From the NCBI GenBank assembly GCA_003254905.1, contig QANU01011901.1:1062078-1126077 (forward strand): a DNA stretch of 64,000 bases, in the 5' to 3' direction. The translations under genes and the position numbers were made by a program. The notes under the pieces are model-generated. The model was not told the origin of the DNA. It made no database searches and saw only the letters and a list, made by a program, of their open reading frames with translations. Origin of the DNA: Nissolia schottii (Eukaryota > Streptophyta > Magnoliopsida > Fabales > Fabaceae). Below, in pieces: positions 50,262-63,191 of the stretch; the stretch's first letter is position 1; each line of letters starts with the position of its first letter.

Positions 50262-51366
50262 GTCCTTGCCGATAAGAGTTGCTAAACTTACTTACCTTTT
50301 CCTTCCTTAATTCCTTACATAATTGGTCTTTGGCCCCTTACTACATGTCTTTAATTGGGAGGGTCAAAGCAATGACAACATATTTTCATTCTTCATTTCC
50401 TTGAAAATAGTTCCTCCAAATTTGTTGACGTTAGTATTTACAAATATTTTTTAGTAAAAAAAATTAATTTATAGAATAATACTTTTAAATAACATTTTAC
50501 TTGGTAAATTTTTTCTTAGCTCTTTATAAATCAATTAATATTTAGCAAGATACTTAGTGCCTATTTGAAAAACTGGTGGGCTATCCCCATAATTGATTTT
50601 GTTTAGTACACAAGTGATTTTTTTTTATTTTTTTTTTACTTTTGAAGCTTTAGAATCAACTTTGGTCCTCCCAAATTGAAAATCAAACAATCTAGCACAT
50701 AAAAAATTAAAACACAAAACCCAAATAAAAAATAAAAGCAAAGTAAAATAGAACAAATTTAGAAGGCAAGAATATTCCATAGGTAATAAAACTCATACAT
50801 ATCTAGGATACTTAAAATATTATTAAAGTGTTATGACAGATTTAGACCCTTTTATTCGCTTCTTTATGCTATAACTAATTTTCATGCCTTTGAGGGAAAA
50901 AGGATTATTTTTTTTTTATTTGATCCTTGAAAAAAGAAGAAAAACAAAATGATTCAGAAGTGATTTAAGGAGCCAATAATTTTGCTATAACTTCTTTTTT
51001 TTTCTTTTTTCTTTTTTTGGAGTTTTTACTTATAACATGTAGAATAAAAGAATTAATTTTATCAAAAGAAACACTCTAAAAATATGTCCTAAGAAAAATC
51101 AAATTGCATACATTGTGAATAGGTCAGAGTAATCTATTTTAAGGATTAATATTATAATTAATTTACTTTGTAATCAAAATTTATCTTAAGTAGTTTTTTT
51201 TATTATATTTCTAATTAAAAAAATATTATATTTTTTACATTAAATTACCCAAAGTACCATTTGCTATTTTGTTTTCATGCATTTATGTAACTCTATCTTT
51301 GTAAAACTCTATTTTTTGATGTTGTAATATAATTATTAGAATACAATAAATGCCTAACTGTAATAA

Positions 51367-51405
<39 letters not shown>

Positions 51406-52325
51406 CATTGATATTGATGATTGGTTTAAATGGTTGATACATATTCTCAATTTGAGCTATATAGACTGGAGAAATAAAAGAATTGGTGATGTTAATTGCA
51501 TTCATCATCTTCTTTAAAAATTAGATAAATTGTCATATAGGTTTTAGAATTTGTTAAAATTTTAAAATATATTCTTATAATTTAATATTTTAATATGATC
51601 GATATGCTTTTTTTTTTCCACATATAGTTTACTTCTCGTGTCAGGCACAATTTTTTTAAAAATTAATTGTTGATCTTATTTTTTATAAAAATTATTTGAA
51701 ATTTTTTTGTATTTTTAAGTATTACTATTTTTAAAAATTAAAGATTTTATAAATTTGTTTACGAACACAATAATCAATAAAAAATTGTTTTTTACTTTTT
51801 TAAAATAACATGATTAAAGAATACTAGAATAGAGTACGGTCAGGTCTCATAGAAAAATTTAAGGATTTTATTGTTAGGGGATGTGAGATAATGTTTAAAT
51901 TAAAGTTATGATAGATTTAGTATGGTGAGGTTAAATAAATTGAATGAAATTGGTTTGAGCGGAAAATTTTCCTTTCAAAATTGTGATAAAAATATTTTTA
52001 ACATTCAATTGAGATAGATGAATGAAACATAAGCATTAAATTTTATCAATTGAAACAAGGTCCAAGGTTGGAATAAAAAAATACAAAAAATAAGAAAGTT
52101 CATCAACACTACACCACAAAGGCAATGGCAATCGATCGGTTGCGTTGCAGAGAGGATGGAGAAATAATAATGGTAGCGAAGTAAGTAAAAACAAGGAAGA
52201 TTGGAAACCATTCTTGAAAAATATAAAGAACCAAATTTCCCAAATCCAATAAATAGTGCACACATTTTTTCTATAGAAGGAGGCATAATATGGTGTAACG
52301 CTGCTTTCATAAGGCATGTACCCTA
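50262..52325. other. AT-rich intergenic stretch
   Basis: Strongly AT-rich with long T and A runs, plus a (TA)n tract at 51371-51404. No coding frame, RNA gene or element end was recognised. Confidence 0.55.
51371..51404. repeat. (TA)n microsatellite
   Basis: About 17 uninterrupted TA dinucleotides. Confidence 0.95.
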
Positions 52326-54065
52326 TTATAGACAAGCTGGTGGGAATTGAAAGCCGGCGAAGATAGGTTTGATGTTGAAACATCTAGCCATGGTAGGAGC
52401 TGCTCCAAGCTTGAGGTCAATGTTATGAAATGTGATACCCGTGCATGGGTTCAACCTGCTGCACCTTAAGTCCACTGCAACTGGTGAAATTGTGGTTCCT
52501 CTTATATTTGAGAAGTGAACATTCTTTATCTTTACTAGTGATGGCTGCACACATATGCCAAAAATTAGCAATGCTAGTAGCTATTTGAGCATTAATTAAT
52601 TAATGTGCACATGTACATATTTAAGCAAAGCATTAATTAACTACCTGCTTTCTGCATTGTCCAACTGGTTTGCATTGATACTCCTGGTCAATGATGATGG
52701 GATTCTTAACATTTTCCATGGTGATGTTACTGAAGAACACTTGGTCTGCTGCACCTGCGAATTTGTCCCCGGGCCATGCTTTGATTCTGAGGCCATTGTC
52801 TGTGCCAACCAAAGCAGAGTCTTTCACACGAATGTTTTTCACCTCTAACTCGTCCTCAACTTTTCCAAGACTACCGATACTGCCGCGCACAACAACATAA
52901 CAACAAACAATTAGCTAGCTCTGGCAGTAAATTTGGAACAAATAAATTTGGGATGATTTCTCTTACCTAATCCCGTGGCCGGGCCCACACCTGAGCCTGT
53001 TGATGGTGACATTTGTGGTTCCGTGTATCATAGAGACGCAATCGTCCCCAGTTGCAATGGTGTTCCTGGACAAGATCACGTTGATGGAGTTGCTGATATG
53101 AATGCCGTCAGTGTTGGGGCTGGTATCTGGTGCAATCAGCTTCAGCCTTCTCAACCTGATGTTTGTACAACTGAAAACATCTATGTGAAAGCCTTTGGGG
53201 TCCACGGATGTGATGCCCTGTATCATCGCATTGTTGACTTTATTAAATTTCATGCTCTGCATATGTCCCAAAACCATATGTTAGTTATAATTAGTACTGC
53301 AACGTCAAATCTAATAACAATTAAAACAAGAGCAAGATATATTGATATTTAACTTACGATTGCCATATTGACGCATGTTTCCTGCTTGTTGTCACAGTCC
53401 TCAGCGAATTTCCATGCTTCCGGACCCTGACCATTGAAAGTACCCCCACCAATAATCTTAAGGCCATTGATGTCCTCGAACAAGAGCCACTGGCCCTCAC
53501 TATACTCAGAAATATCCGTGGAAGCCAGAACAGTCCCAACTATTTTCATCGTAACGGGATTTGGAGAAAAGCATGGGCCACCAAAAATCATTGGAGATAT
53601 CAAGAATTTACCATTGGGAACCAAAAACCTGCTTTGCACTGTGCTGCTGCAGGTAACTCTCCATGCATCCATGAAAGCCTGCACCAACAATAATGTATAG
53701 TATAGCAAAATGTAAATTAAGCATGCACAATATTCTTCATTTACTCTCTTGCATTTCGCCGGTTAAGGAAAAAATGAGAATTGTGGGGTATCCAATCGAG
53801 TATTTACCCTTTCGACACTAATTAATTTCATATCGTCGTTAATTTTGTATACCTGGGTGGAGTCGGTTTCGCCGTCGGGCGTGGCTCCGAAATCCATGAC
53901 ATTGTTTATTTTCTCCCCCGGAAGAAGCACATCACGGTTTGCTTTTTTACCCAAGTAGATATCAGGGCCACGAATTGGCCTCTTTCTTGGCGCAGCATCC
54001 ACATAACAGGCCAATGCAAAGCATATAATGACAATAGTAGCAGCAGATCTCTTTGCAATGACCAT
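52326..54065 (-). CDS. Secreted polygalacturonase (GH28), tandem copy 1
   Basis: Five exons (53853-54065, 53358-53678, 52967-53256, 52645-52879, 52326-52544) give 425 residues. The N-terminus (SAATIVIICFALACYVDA) is a signal peptide, so the enzyme should go to the cell wall. GH28 motifs appear in order: SPNTDGIH (NTD), TGDDCVS (DD), CGPGHGIS (GHG) and LRIKAWP (RIK). These include the catalytic aspartates and the substrate-binding histidine and RIK pair. The expected reaction is hydrolysis of alpha-1,4 galacturonan (pectin). Many plant enzymes of this form are exo-acting and pollen-expressed, but neither is shown here. Its neighbour at 56226-57907 is a paralog with the same five-exon plan and orientation. 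Confidence 0.92.
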
Positions 54066-56225
54066 TATGTGTGCACTTTATTGGATTTTTCTAAAAGCTA
54101 GGATGAATAAGGGCAGAAAAATTTATTCTTCTTGTTTTGATTCTGCATTGAATTCTATGATTTTTTTCGGCTTTAAACAAATGGTTTTCCTTAACCAATG
54201 GAAGCTGTTGTGTTGGCTTGTTTGTTTGATTTAGCTAAATTTAGGGATGCTTTGTGCGTATTGAGATCCCCCTACATTCAGGCTCCTCCAAAGTTGGTCC
54301 ATTTCCTAGCTGCCACATTCTAATTGCAGCTATGGAAAATGAAAACAAAACAAAAACTAGCTATTTCTTCCCCCCCTGCTCACAACTTCCAATTGCATTG
54401 GAAAAATATGTGTTGTCCCTACGATCCCTGAAATATGTTATAAACGGCCTACCAAACTAAGAAACCATAGGTTGGTATGTATTACCCAAGGTTAAGAAAA
54501 CCACATCAAACTTCTAACTGGTTCAGAGGTTGAGACAGGGTAATTTAGAGATTCAGAGAATAAATCGATTGGTCTAAGAATTTAACTATGATCTAATAAA
54601 AATATATAATTTATTATTTATATGTATATATATATATAATTAATTATATGCTATGTAATAAATTAAAATCGTCTTTTATATAGTATTTATATATTAATAA
54701 TACTGAGAGTATGTCTTTTAACAAAATATATAGGTGATATATCAAAATTAACAAAAAAAAGTTATTTTATTTGATTTAAAAATTAAGCATAACTGTGAGA
54801 GTATGTTTAATATTATAAATAGCGTGAGAGTACTTTTTCAACAAAATATATAGGTGTTATATCAAAATTAACAAAAAATTATTTTATTTTATTTAAAAAC
54901 AAAACATAATTATAAGAGTGTGTTTAATATTATTAATATTGTGAGAGTACTAATATAATTCACCAGTTTTAATTGGTTCTCATTTGTTTGGCCTCCCCCA
55001 TTCTTGTGTCTAGCTGTTTATGTAGCAAACTAGATTAAAGAGGGATTTGACTTTCGGTTCAACCAGTGAAACTAGTCGGTCTAATCCAATTTTCTTAATC
55101 ATGGTGTTACCCCATTTGCACTAGCATTGGGATGTATTGATTGGGCCACTCTATGATTAGGGAAAGAAGTCGTTATGCTTAGTTTGATCATTGCAAATAC
55201 AATTCTCAATCTGTTTTCTTTTATCTCTCCAATTTTGTATCTCCACAATTTTTATTTTTCATGTTTTCAAAATGTTTGTCCATTTGTAATATCTATGTCC
55301 AGTTATCTCTTTTCTTCTATTTATACTTCTAATTTCTAATTGTAGTAAAACATTTATAAGTATAGTTGGTGTATTTGTTAATTCATGCCATTTTATACAT
55401 TTATCAATATATTTTTGTTTGCCTTAATATGTGTGTTGTTTAGTTTTGGATAGATAAAATGAAATGGAGGGATTGCAAACATATTTCATAATGGTGTGTG
55501 TGTATATATATTATTTTATTGATTCGATATTTCATAGTGATCTACAAATTTAAAAATGGAAATTAAGGAAAAATAAAATTATTCCTCTCCAGTTGTAGTT
55601 TCTAGCGGCTCATTTTGTATTATTTGTGTAATAATAACTGCATAAATAATGGTATAACCCACAATATATGCACTGAACTGAATCTTCGGCTTATATAATT
55701 TTTTTTGTTTAAACTTTGGATTTACCATATGTTTACCACATGTATAGAAAGTCAGAAATACAAAGTGGCTCAAGCATCCACATCTGAGGAAATTTGGATT
55801 TATATGAGAAAGCATAAAATTTAAAAGTACTTATTTGTTTAACCTGTTTAATTTATTTTAAAGAAGAAAAAAAAAACCATAACCTTGAGTTCCTGACTTG
55901 TTTCTACTACACACAAATCAGAAAACACATTACAGAGGCAATAAGATAATGAGAATGAGAGAGCAAAAGGTGCCTGGTATTTAGTGATAAATTTATTAAT
56001 TGAATAAACCAATCAAAAGATATATATGTAAGGGGTAACCAAGGCTGGGATGGTAACAAAAATTCATCCATCCATCCCTCCATCACATTGCCAATGCCAA
56101 TGGGGGTTAGCATAGAAGGAGAGGATGGAATTGAGACTGCTAGTGAAACTAGAGCATTGAAGCTGCTAGCATAAGGCCCCATTAGATGCTAGCAAGTGAT
56201 GATATTTTGGGTCATGGCATGGAAC
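54066..56225. other. Spacer between the two polygalacturonase genes
   Basis: About 2.2 kb. It should hold the promoter of copy 1 and the 3' UTR of copy 2, and it carries the 120-bp tandem repeat at 54720-54957. The open frames here (54028-54234, 54254-54460, 55579-55815, 55907-56182) are motif-free and were not accepted. Confidence 0.5.
54720..54957. repeat. Tandem repeat, period 120 bp, about two copies plus partial
   Basis: AACAAAATATATAGGTG at 54720 recurs at 54840. The following AT-rich unit (ATATCAAAATTAACAAAAAA ... GTTTAATATTATxAATA..GTGAGAGTAC) is repeated with a few changes. A partial copy ends just before 54720 (ATTAATAATACTGAGAGTAT). Confidence 0.8.
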
Positions 56226-57907
56226 CTATACACAAGCTGGTGGGAATTGAAATCCAGCAAAGATAGGTTTGATGTTGACACATCTAGATATGGTAGGAAC
56301 TGCTCCAAGCTTGAGGTCAATGTTTTGGAGTGAAACGCCTTCACATGGGAACAACTTGCTGCACCTCAAGTCCACTGCCACTGGTGAAATTGTGGTTCCT
56401 TTTATATTTGCAAAGTGAACATTCTTTATCTTTACCAGCGATGGCTGCACGCACAACAGAAACAGAACAAATCAATTAATATGCTAAAATTCCTCCATAG
56501 TCATAATAGCGTAACAAAAATTTGATTAAAGGTAAGCAAAAGAACCTTCTTCTGGCAGTTAGGGAAGCACTCATACTCCTGGTCAATGATGATAGGATTC
56601 TTAACATTTTCCATGGTGATGCCAATGAAGAAGATATCCGATGCAGAACCCGGGAATTTGTCAGGCCATGTTTTGATTCTGAGGCCATTGGTTGTGCCGG
56701 TCAATGATGAGTCCTTCACAATAATGCCTTTCACCTCTATCTCATCCGGATACTTTCCAAGGCTACCAATGCTGCAGCTCATAATCATACATTGTAGTAA
56801 CATTTAATGAATTGATTCACATCATACTGTCACAAATGATTTTATTTGGCAATATTACCTAATACCATGGCCAGGGCCACATCTTAGTCTGTTGATGGTA
56901 ACGTTTGAGACTCCTTGTATCATGGAGACGCAATCATCCCCGGTGGCAATGGTGTTCCTGGACATGATCACATTGATGGAGTGGCTGATATGAATGCCAT
57001 CAGTGTTGGGGCTGGTGTCTGGTGCAATCAGCTTCAGCTTTCTTAACCTGAAGTTTGCACTGTTTGTGACGAATACGTGAAATCCTTTGGGATTCACGGA
57101 TCTGATTCCCTGTATTAGTGCATTGTTGACGTGGCTGAAGAAAAGGCTCTGCATCCCAAATTAATATACAATTAATTGATAGTATAAGGTTAAATACCAC
57201 ACAGATTAATTCTTTTTCAATGATATTTTATATTGTCATGCTCATGTCAATGACATTGGTCATATCAAAATTAAATCGTAATTATGTATTTGAACTACTT
57301 ACGCTGGGATTTCTGACGCATGTTCCGTCGTTGTTTGCTTCGCAGTTCTCAGTTGTTTTCCATGAATCCTTACCCTGACCATCGAAAACACCGCCGCCAA
57401 TGATCTTGAGGCCATTGAGGTTCTCAAACATGAGCCACTCGCCGTTTTCGTACTCGGAAATATCGGTGGTGGCGAGGACCGTCCCAACAACTTGAATTGT
57501 AATGGGATTGGGAGAAAGGCATGGGCCAGCGAAAAACATGGAAGAGACCAAGAATCTACCAGGGGGAACAAAAAGCCTGCTTTGCACTGTGGATTTGCAC
57601 GTTGCTTGCCATGCATCCATGAAAGCCTGCACCAATGATGATGATAATGATAATACTTGGGTTTTCAAGTGAGAATATCTAGAATTGAACATACCTGAGT
57701 GCAATCGAACAAGCCATCGGGTTTGGCTCCAAAGCTCATGACATTATTAACTTTCTCCCCAGGAAGAAGCACATCCTGAGCTACATTCTTACCCTTGTAG
57801 ATATCAGGGCCACCAACTGGCCTCTGTCTTGGCTCAGCTTTCGCATAACAGGCCAATGCAAAGCATATAGCAATAATAATAGCACCTCCTCTCTTTGCAT
57901 TGCCCAT
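56226..57907 (-). CDS. Secreted polygalacturonase (GH28), tandem copy 2
   Basis: Five exons (57695-57907, 57303-57626, 56859-57148, 56546-56771, 56226-56444) give 423 residues. A signal peptide (AIIIAICFALACYAKA) is followed by the conserved block GPDIYKGKNVAQDVLLPGEK. The GH28 motifs SPNTDGIH, TGDDCVS, GPGHGIS and LRIKTWP are all intact. Identity to copy 1 is high in the middle and the last exon (PSLVKIKNVHFANIKGTTIS, FAGFQFPPAC) and lower in the first half of exon 3 and the end of exon 2. Exon junctions match copy 1. Function is expected to be the same. No premature stop or frameshift is seen, so both copies look functional. Confidence 0.92.
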
Positions 57908-58841
57908 TTTGCCTCAATGCCCTCTTTATTAAAATATATTTATGTTCTCCCAAAATTCCAACTTAGAAGCCTCCTGGGGAGGCTTGGTGAATAGGTGGGA
58001 AAAATTATCCCTCTTCCTCTGCTTCTGTATTTTAATACCATTTTTTTCTCTTTCCACTAAAACTAAACAAATGGTTCACCTCAATCAACGGAGACTTTTG
58101 TGTTGGGCTATTGCCTTTTACTCGTTTATTTGGTCCACCTAAATTCAAGGAATTCAATTTGAGCCCCTACAATACATTCACCCTCCAAAGCGGTATAACA
58201 TAAATATTTTTTAAAAATAATACTATACAAAATAAAACTAAATTTTTATATAGGTGTGTATAAATAACTATATATATATATATATATATTGGTACTCCCT
58301 CTTTTTTTTTTTTTCTTATTCACTTTGAATTGTGTACGAATATTAAAGAAATGATTAAAAAATATAAAAGTAAGGAAAAATTGATAATATTTTACACAAT
58401 TGCCCTTATTTAATATATAGAGATAATGAGAGTAATTGAAATTATCAATATTGTTTAAATATAAGAAAGAGATGGTTTATTTAATAAAGATATGGTAAAA
58501 AAAATAGTTAATATGATATAAATTTTAAAAGTGGACAAATATTTATGCAAATAGTAAATTTTAAAAGGTGGAGAAGTAATAAAAAAAAAGCATGGAAGTA
58601 TAACCCACAATACACTGAAATTACATAAGCCTATATGTGCTTGATTAATAATTTATGCCGCAAGAGACCATTGTTTTTGGTCTTCCAGTCCAGCGGATTC
58701 ACATACATAGAAGTGTATTGTAATATTTAAGTACAAGAGCAGTAATAATCATTTGCATAAATTAAAAACAAGAAGAAAAGACAAAAGTATATGCTGATTA
58801 CTTCCTCCTCAAGTTTTCTCTGCCATGATACTAAATCATTA
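57908..58841. other. Promoter side of polygalacturonase copy 2
   Basis: AT-rich sequence with a short TA tract at about 58267-58290. No gene is recognised. The frame at 57942-58142 is likely chance. Confidence 0.5.
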
Positions 58842-59060
58842 TTACCCAACTAAGCCTCTTTGCCTCTGCTGCAGCTCTGTTCTGTTTTCTACTATGAACC
58901 TTGAAGCAGCTTCATTGCATTTGATGTCTTCCACTTTTATCTGGATGGCCTTGGTGGACAAGTAAGTTGGATAGAATTTGTATTGGCAGAGATTTTTACA
59001 CTCTGTAGTGCTCCCTGAACTCTTCTGCCACCCAGAGAACATGTCTTTTACCACTCCCAT
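58842..59060 (-). CDS. Hypothetical small protein, 72 residues
   Basis: An intronless frame starts MGVVKDMFSGWQKSSGSTTE and includes LCQYKFYPTYLSTKAIQIKV. Two cysteines occur in CKNLC and one in IKCNEAA. Composition looks more protein-like than the AT-rich frames around it, but I recognise no family and see no clear promoter. It may be a small gene, an exon of a gene I did not resolve, or chance. Confidence 0.3.
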   Translation of the reverse strand: MGVVKDMFSGWQKSSGSTTECKNLCQYKFYPTYLSTKAIQIKVEDIKCNEAASRFIVENRTELQQRQRGLVG

Positions 59061-59422
59061 CTTTGGAAAGCAAAGGCTTTAGCGTCTGTGCGACTATTGA
59101 AGTGCTTTCTGTTATTTTCTGAGTGTAAACTTGGAAGGCCAAGGCCATATTATAGGTCCACATAAGGCACTGCAGCTTCCACCACCTAGTGGATCAATTA
59201 AATTACATTAAATCAATGGAGAATCATAGAATGTGGTCAAATCATTTGAGGTGGTTACTTATTCCAATAACAGAAGACTTTTTTGAAAGAATTTTGGGAA
59301 TCGAATAAGATAAACCATAATTCCAAATTCATTATGGAATAATCTAACTCGGACTATAATATGTTAAACAAAAATTACAAAATTGGGAAGCCTGTAACAA
59401 TGAAAACGGGCAAGGACTTTTT
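59061..59422. other. Gap between the small ORF and the MITE
   Basis: No gene or repeat recognised. Confidence 0.45.
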
Positions 59423-59562
59423 AAAGTGAGATCCACCACTTTAAATGCTAAAGTAATAAATCTCACTGTTAAATTCATAAGGTGAAAGGTAGAACCCATT
59501 ATTACTTTATGAATTCAATGATGAAATCCTTTACTTTACCTTTTAAAGTAAAGGATCTCATT
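59423..59562. mobile_element. Hairpin MITE, about 140 bp
   Basis: The left arm 59423-59480 (AAAGTGAGATCC ... AAATTCATAA) pairs with the right arm 59507-59562 (TTATGAATTCAATGATGAAA ... GGATCTCATT) as an imperfect hairpin with about 26 bases in the loop. The internal CTTTACTTTA/TAAAGTAAAG also pairs within the right arm. No target duplication was resolved. Confidence 0.65.
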
Positions 59563-60808
59563 GTAGATGATTCAATTCTGATGAAATATGTCTTCTGATT
59601 AGAGAAAGATCAATCAGGTCTCAGGGAATCCTCTTATTCTCTTTCGAGCTCAAGAGTGTAAAGTATGTCTCAATGGGACAAAATCCTCATATATGGGGGC
59701 TAAGAGGAGTGGCCTAAACGTTGGGCCTAATCCGATTATTATAGCTAACACAAACACAAAGACACATAATAATATTCATTAATGAGTCGTACTTAATAGT
59801 AACCACTTATCACAATAAATTGAGTTTAAACAATATGCTCTAATACTTTGACATCCTATTAATTAGGGGTTATCATAAAACATAACATTAATTTAGCACA
59901 AAATTTCCAACAAACTTGTGATTGATGAGACTTATCATGGTTAATATGCCTCTTATCTATTCTGATTATGTTCCCCTTTGTTGAAGATCCATCCTAGTGT
60001 CAACTAATTATGGAATTAAAAATGCAATATATTCTATACTAAAATTAAGGTTTGCTTGATGAACATTTTGCATATTATTAGCTGATGAATCAATGCCTCC
60101 AACGTGTTGACTGTGGTATTGTTCCCTCCTCATCCAGGTTCCTGATATGATCCTTTGCCTATGGGGTTCTATCTGTCTCTTGAGGAAGTAATGACATAAT
60201 TTATAAACAGTGTAGGTTGTTATTGTTGACTGGGTTGAACCAATTCTGAATCATGACTAATAAACATAACATCACCTAGGGTCAATAATAGTACCAAGCT
60301 TGTGAAATAAGCTTGAGATCTCGATGACTCGATCTTCATATAGTAAAATTATTCTTTTCAATCTATGATTGTCTCGTGAACTAGTAGAATAAGATGTTTA
60401 TTTTGGGGCATAGAATCAAATACCAAGTAAGAATAAAAGTGTGTACACTGGATTTTATGAAAATAATGCTGATCAGAACATGGATGAGATTGGGCAGGGA
60501 AAAAAAACGGTGAAAGAATTGGATAACGAATTTTACACAAACTTTTATCTTTATCTTCTTGATATTGAAATAAAGTGTAATTTTGCGCATGATCATTACT
60601 TCCTTAGAATACAAGTTTTTAAATTATTCAGACATAACTACTATACCAATGACTCAGAGAGAAATTCGTACATCCTTCACTATATTAAAGTATCACATTT
60701 AAGTATACATACATCGTATTTGGTGAAATCCATATATTTATGGTGGGACACGTAATAAAAATAATATGTTTTATTTTTATTGTGTACGTACCCAAATATG
60801 ATATGTTA

Positions 60809-60898
60809 GTATTGAAATCATGTAAGAATTTCTATGACATAAAACAATTTTTTGTATTGAAATCATGTAAGAATTTCTATGACATAAAACAATTTTTT
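60809..60898. repeat. Perfect 45-bp tandem duplication
   Basis: The unit GTATTGAAATCATGTAAGAA then TTTCTATGACATAAAACAATTTTTT is present twice with no differences (60809-60853 and 60854-60898). It is probably recent. Confidence 0.9.
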
Positions 60899-62587
60899 TT
60901 ACACTCATAGTTTATTAGTAGTACATTTTGTCAAATTCCGTGTTCTTCGAAATTTTCTCCATTTTTTTTGGGTCAATTCACCATTTCTTAATGTATTGAA
61001 GAGAATCAGATGATAAGGATGTAGCAAATGAGATTCAGTTCTCAGTTCATCGAGACTTGAGCGGGAATCAGTACCGTGTGGAAATTCTTATCAGCTATAT
61101 ATATTCCTAATCAATTAGTGGAGTAGGGTGATTAGATACGTGATTCCTTCCAACCATTACTTTTTTTTCAATGATTTACCGCGAACATGTTACTTTGATT
61201 AGGAAATTTCACAGAAATTGGCCCTGTCAGTTACCCTAAACTATGCTTTTCAAGAAGATCTAATATTTTGGTCCTTCACACTGTTTTATGTTCCTTAGCG
61301 TTAAGAGTTCATTTTCATTCTCGAGTCATTCAAGAAATACATATTCTATACTCCATGTAATATGAGAATCATTAATTTTCTCCCTTATTATTGTTTTTTC
61401 ATTTTCTAAAAATAATCAATGATTCTAGATGAAGTATAAAATATTAAAATTACTCTTCACTCCCCGTATTTTCCTCAGATTTTGGTTGGTCTTGCTGACC
61501 TACAATGCAAAAATAACATCGAACAAAATTAACATGGTTGTAAGATGAAAAAGGAAGGAAGAAGAAAGAATAAAGAAGAAGGTTGGAAAGAGGCTTTATT
61601 ATTGTCATTATTAATTTAGATGTTTAAGTATAAAGTGAGATAAATACTTTTTTTTACTTTTATTTTAGAGAATAAAATAAAGGAAACGAAAGGAAAGGGT
61701 TATAACATTAAATTTTTCGTATAAAGATAGTTTTTTAAATTTTAATTGGAAAATAATTTTTTCTCAATCCTTACTTCTAAATTAGGGAACAATTTGAGGT
61801 GAGGAAGATGAACGTTTCCCCTTATTCTCTGCCTGATTTTCTCTCACTAAACAAGGATAAGGGTTTATTTTTCTCTGTTCTTCTTCTCCTTTTGTCCTTA
61901 TTCACATCTAAATATAGCATTAAACCAAACAAAAGAAGAAGAAAATGCTCTATTTTAGTAGAAGAAAATTAAGGATGATAATATAGAACAACAGCTAAAG
62001 GAGTCAGTCTAGTGTAGATCCAACTTTTGATACCATTTACAAATAGTATTCCCGCAAATATTTCAAAGGTGCATTCTATGATGCTCATGAGTTTGGCCGG
62101 GCATGAGATGCCCTTCATAGGTGAACAAATTGAAAGAAGACATTTGACCTATGCAATAAGAAAAAAAAGACTTATAACGCGACGCAAAGTTTTGTGCTTC
62201 ACGATTAGGCTTTAAGAACTTTTTCTCTTTCTTGATTTTCATTTTTTTAACCCTTTTTTTATAAAAAAAATTACTTGAAAAACCTAACCAATCAGCCTAC
62301 ATATCAATATATCCATTTTGATAAATGATACTTAACATTTTAAGAGATATAATACAAAATAAAACTTCAAAATGTGTAAGTTAATTTATTAGATCTCTTG
62401 AACATTACTTTTTGTGACTTACTTTTAACATCATTGGAAGAATCATGTTTGCACATCAATTATATATGGTAACATTTCTCTCTAGTTAAGTAGCATCACT
62501 CGTGCACCAATAATGTCCTTAGTACACATAAGTTAATTTTAAAATTTTGTTCTCTTCGTTTAAAATTATCTTCTTTTCTTATCACTA

Positions 62588-62666
62588 ATTATTTATTATT
62601 AGATGAAATCTTAAATTTTTTAATAATTATAGATTCTATTAAAATTTCATTCAATAATAAATAACT
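62588..62666. repeat. Short AT-rich hairpin
   Basis: TTATTTATTATTAGATGAAA near 62588 pairs imperfectly with the inverted ATTTCATTCAATAATAAATA near 62644. Possibly a tiny MITE; may be chance in AT-rich DNA. Confidence 0.4.
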
Positions 62667-62928
62667 AATGAATTGATACAACAAATGTGTCGGAATACCG
62701 TAGCCGCTGGGAAAGTGGCAAAATGGTGAGAACTTGTAAGAGAAAAGGCCATATAGGATTTCCTTAGATATATATATAATACATAAAAGTACCAAGTACA
62801 AAACTAAGAGGGGCTTAAAAATTATAAATTGCAGGTCATCGAGCTAGTTGCTTCCTACATATATAGACTATAGTACGTACATACTTTGAACCATATTAAG
62901 TGTTAAATTAATTAAGGTCGAAATGGTA

Positions 62929-63191
62929 CTAGTACAGCGAATTTGTGGTTTGCCGTTGAAGTGATTTGAGAGCCGTAATGGCACCAAAGCGAGCAGCGCC
63001 GATGTCTTTGGTGATGACGATGATAGGGTGATCTTCCATCTCATCATTGGCATCTGAACCACCCATCTTCCTTGTCCTGCGGGAAACACCCTATTCCCAT
63101 CAACATTGGACCTTATTCTGTGTGCTGCTCTAGTTGACGAAGGTGCCATATATATTAACAAAAATGCTTCATGTACATCCCAAAATGACAC
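62929..63191 (-). CDS. Hypothetical small gene with two overlapping frames
   Basis: Two minus-strand frames overlap here. One starts near 63150 (MAPSSTRAAHRIRSNVDGNR) and runs on past 62929. The other is a 45-residue frame, 63066-62929, reading MGGSDANDEMEDHPIIVITK then DIGAARFGAITALKSLQRQT. The second looks more protein-like in its lower part. The GC content is higher than in the surrounding DNA. I recognise no family. The split could mean a small frameshifted pseudogene or one true frame plus a shadow. Confidence 0.35.

Larger units (their letters stand above)
59563..62928. other. Long AT-rich stretch without a recognised gene
   Basis: The open frames (for example 60441-60755 and 62027-62215) are AT-rich and lack motifs. 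It contains a 45-bp tandem duplication at 60809-60898 and a short hairpin at about 62588-62666, listed separately. Nothing else was identified. Confidence 0.5.

Noticed and set aside
60441..60755. 104-residue open frame on the plus strand
   Set aside because: AT-driven composition, no motif, no splice structure and no family resemblance.
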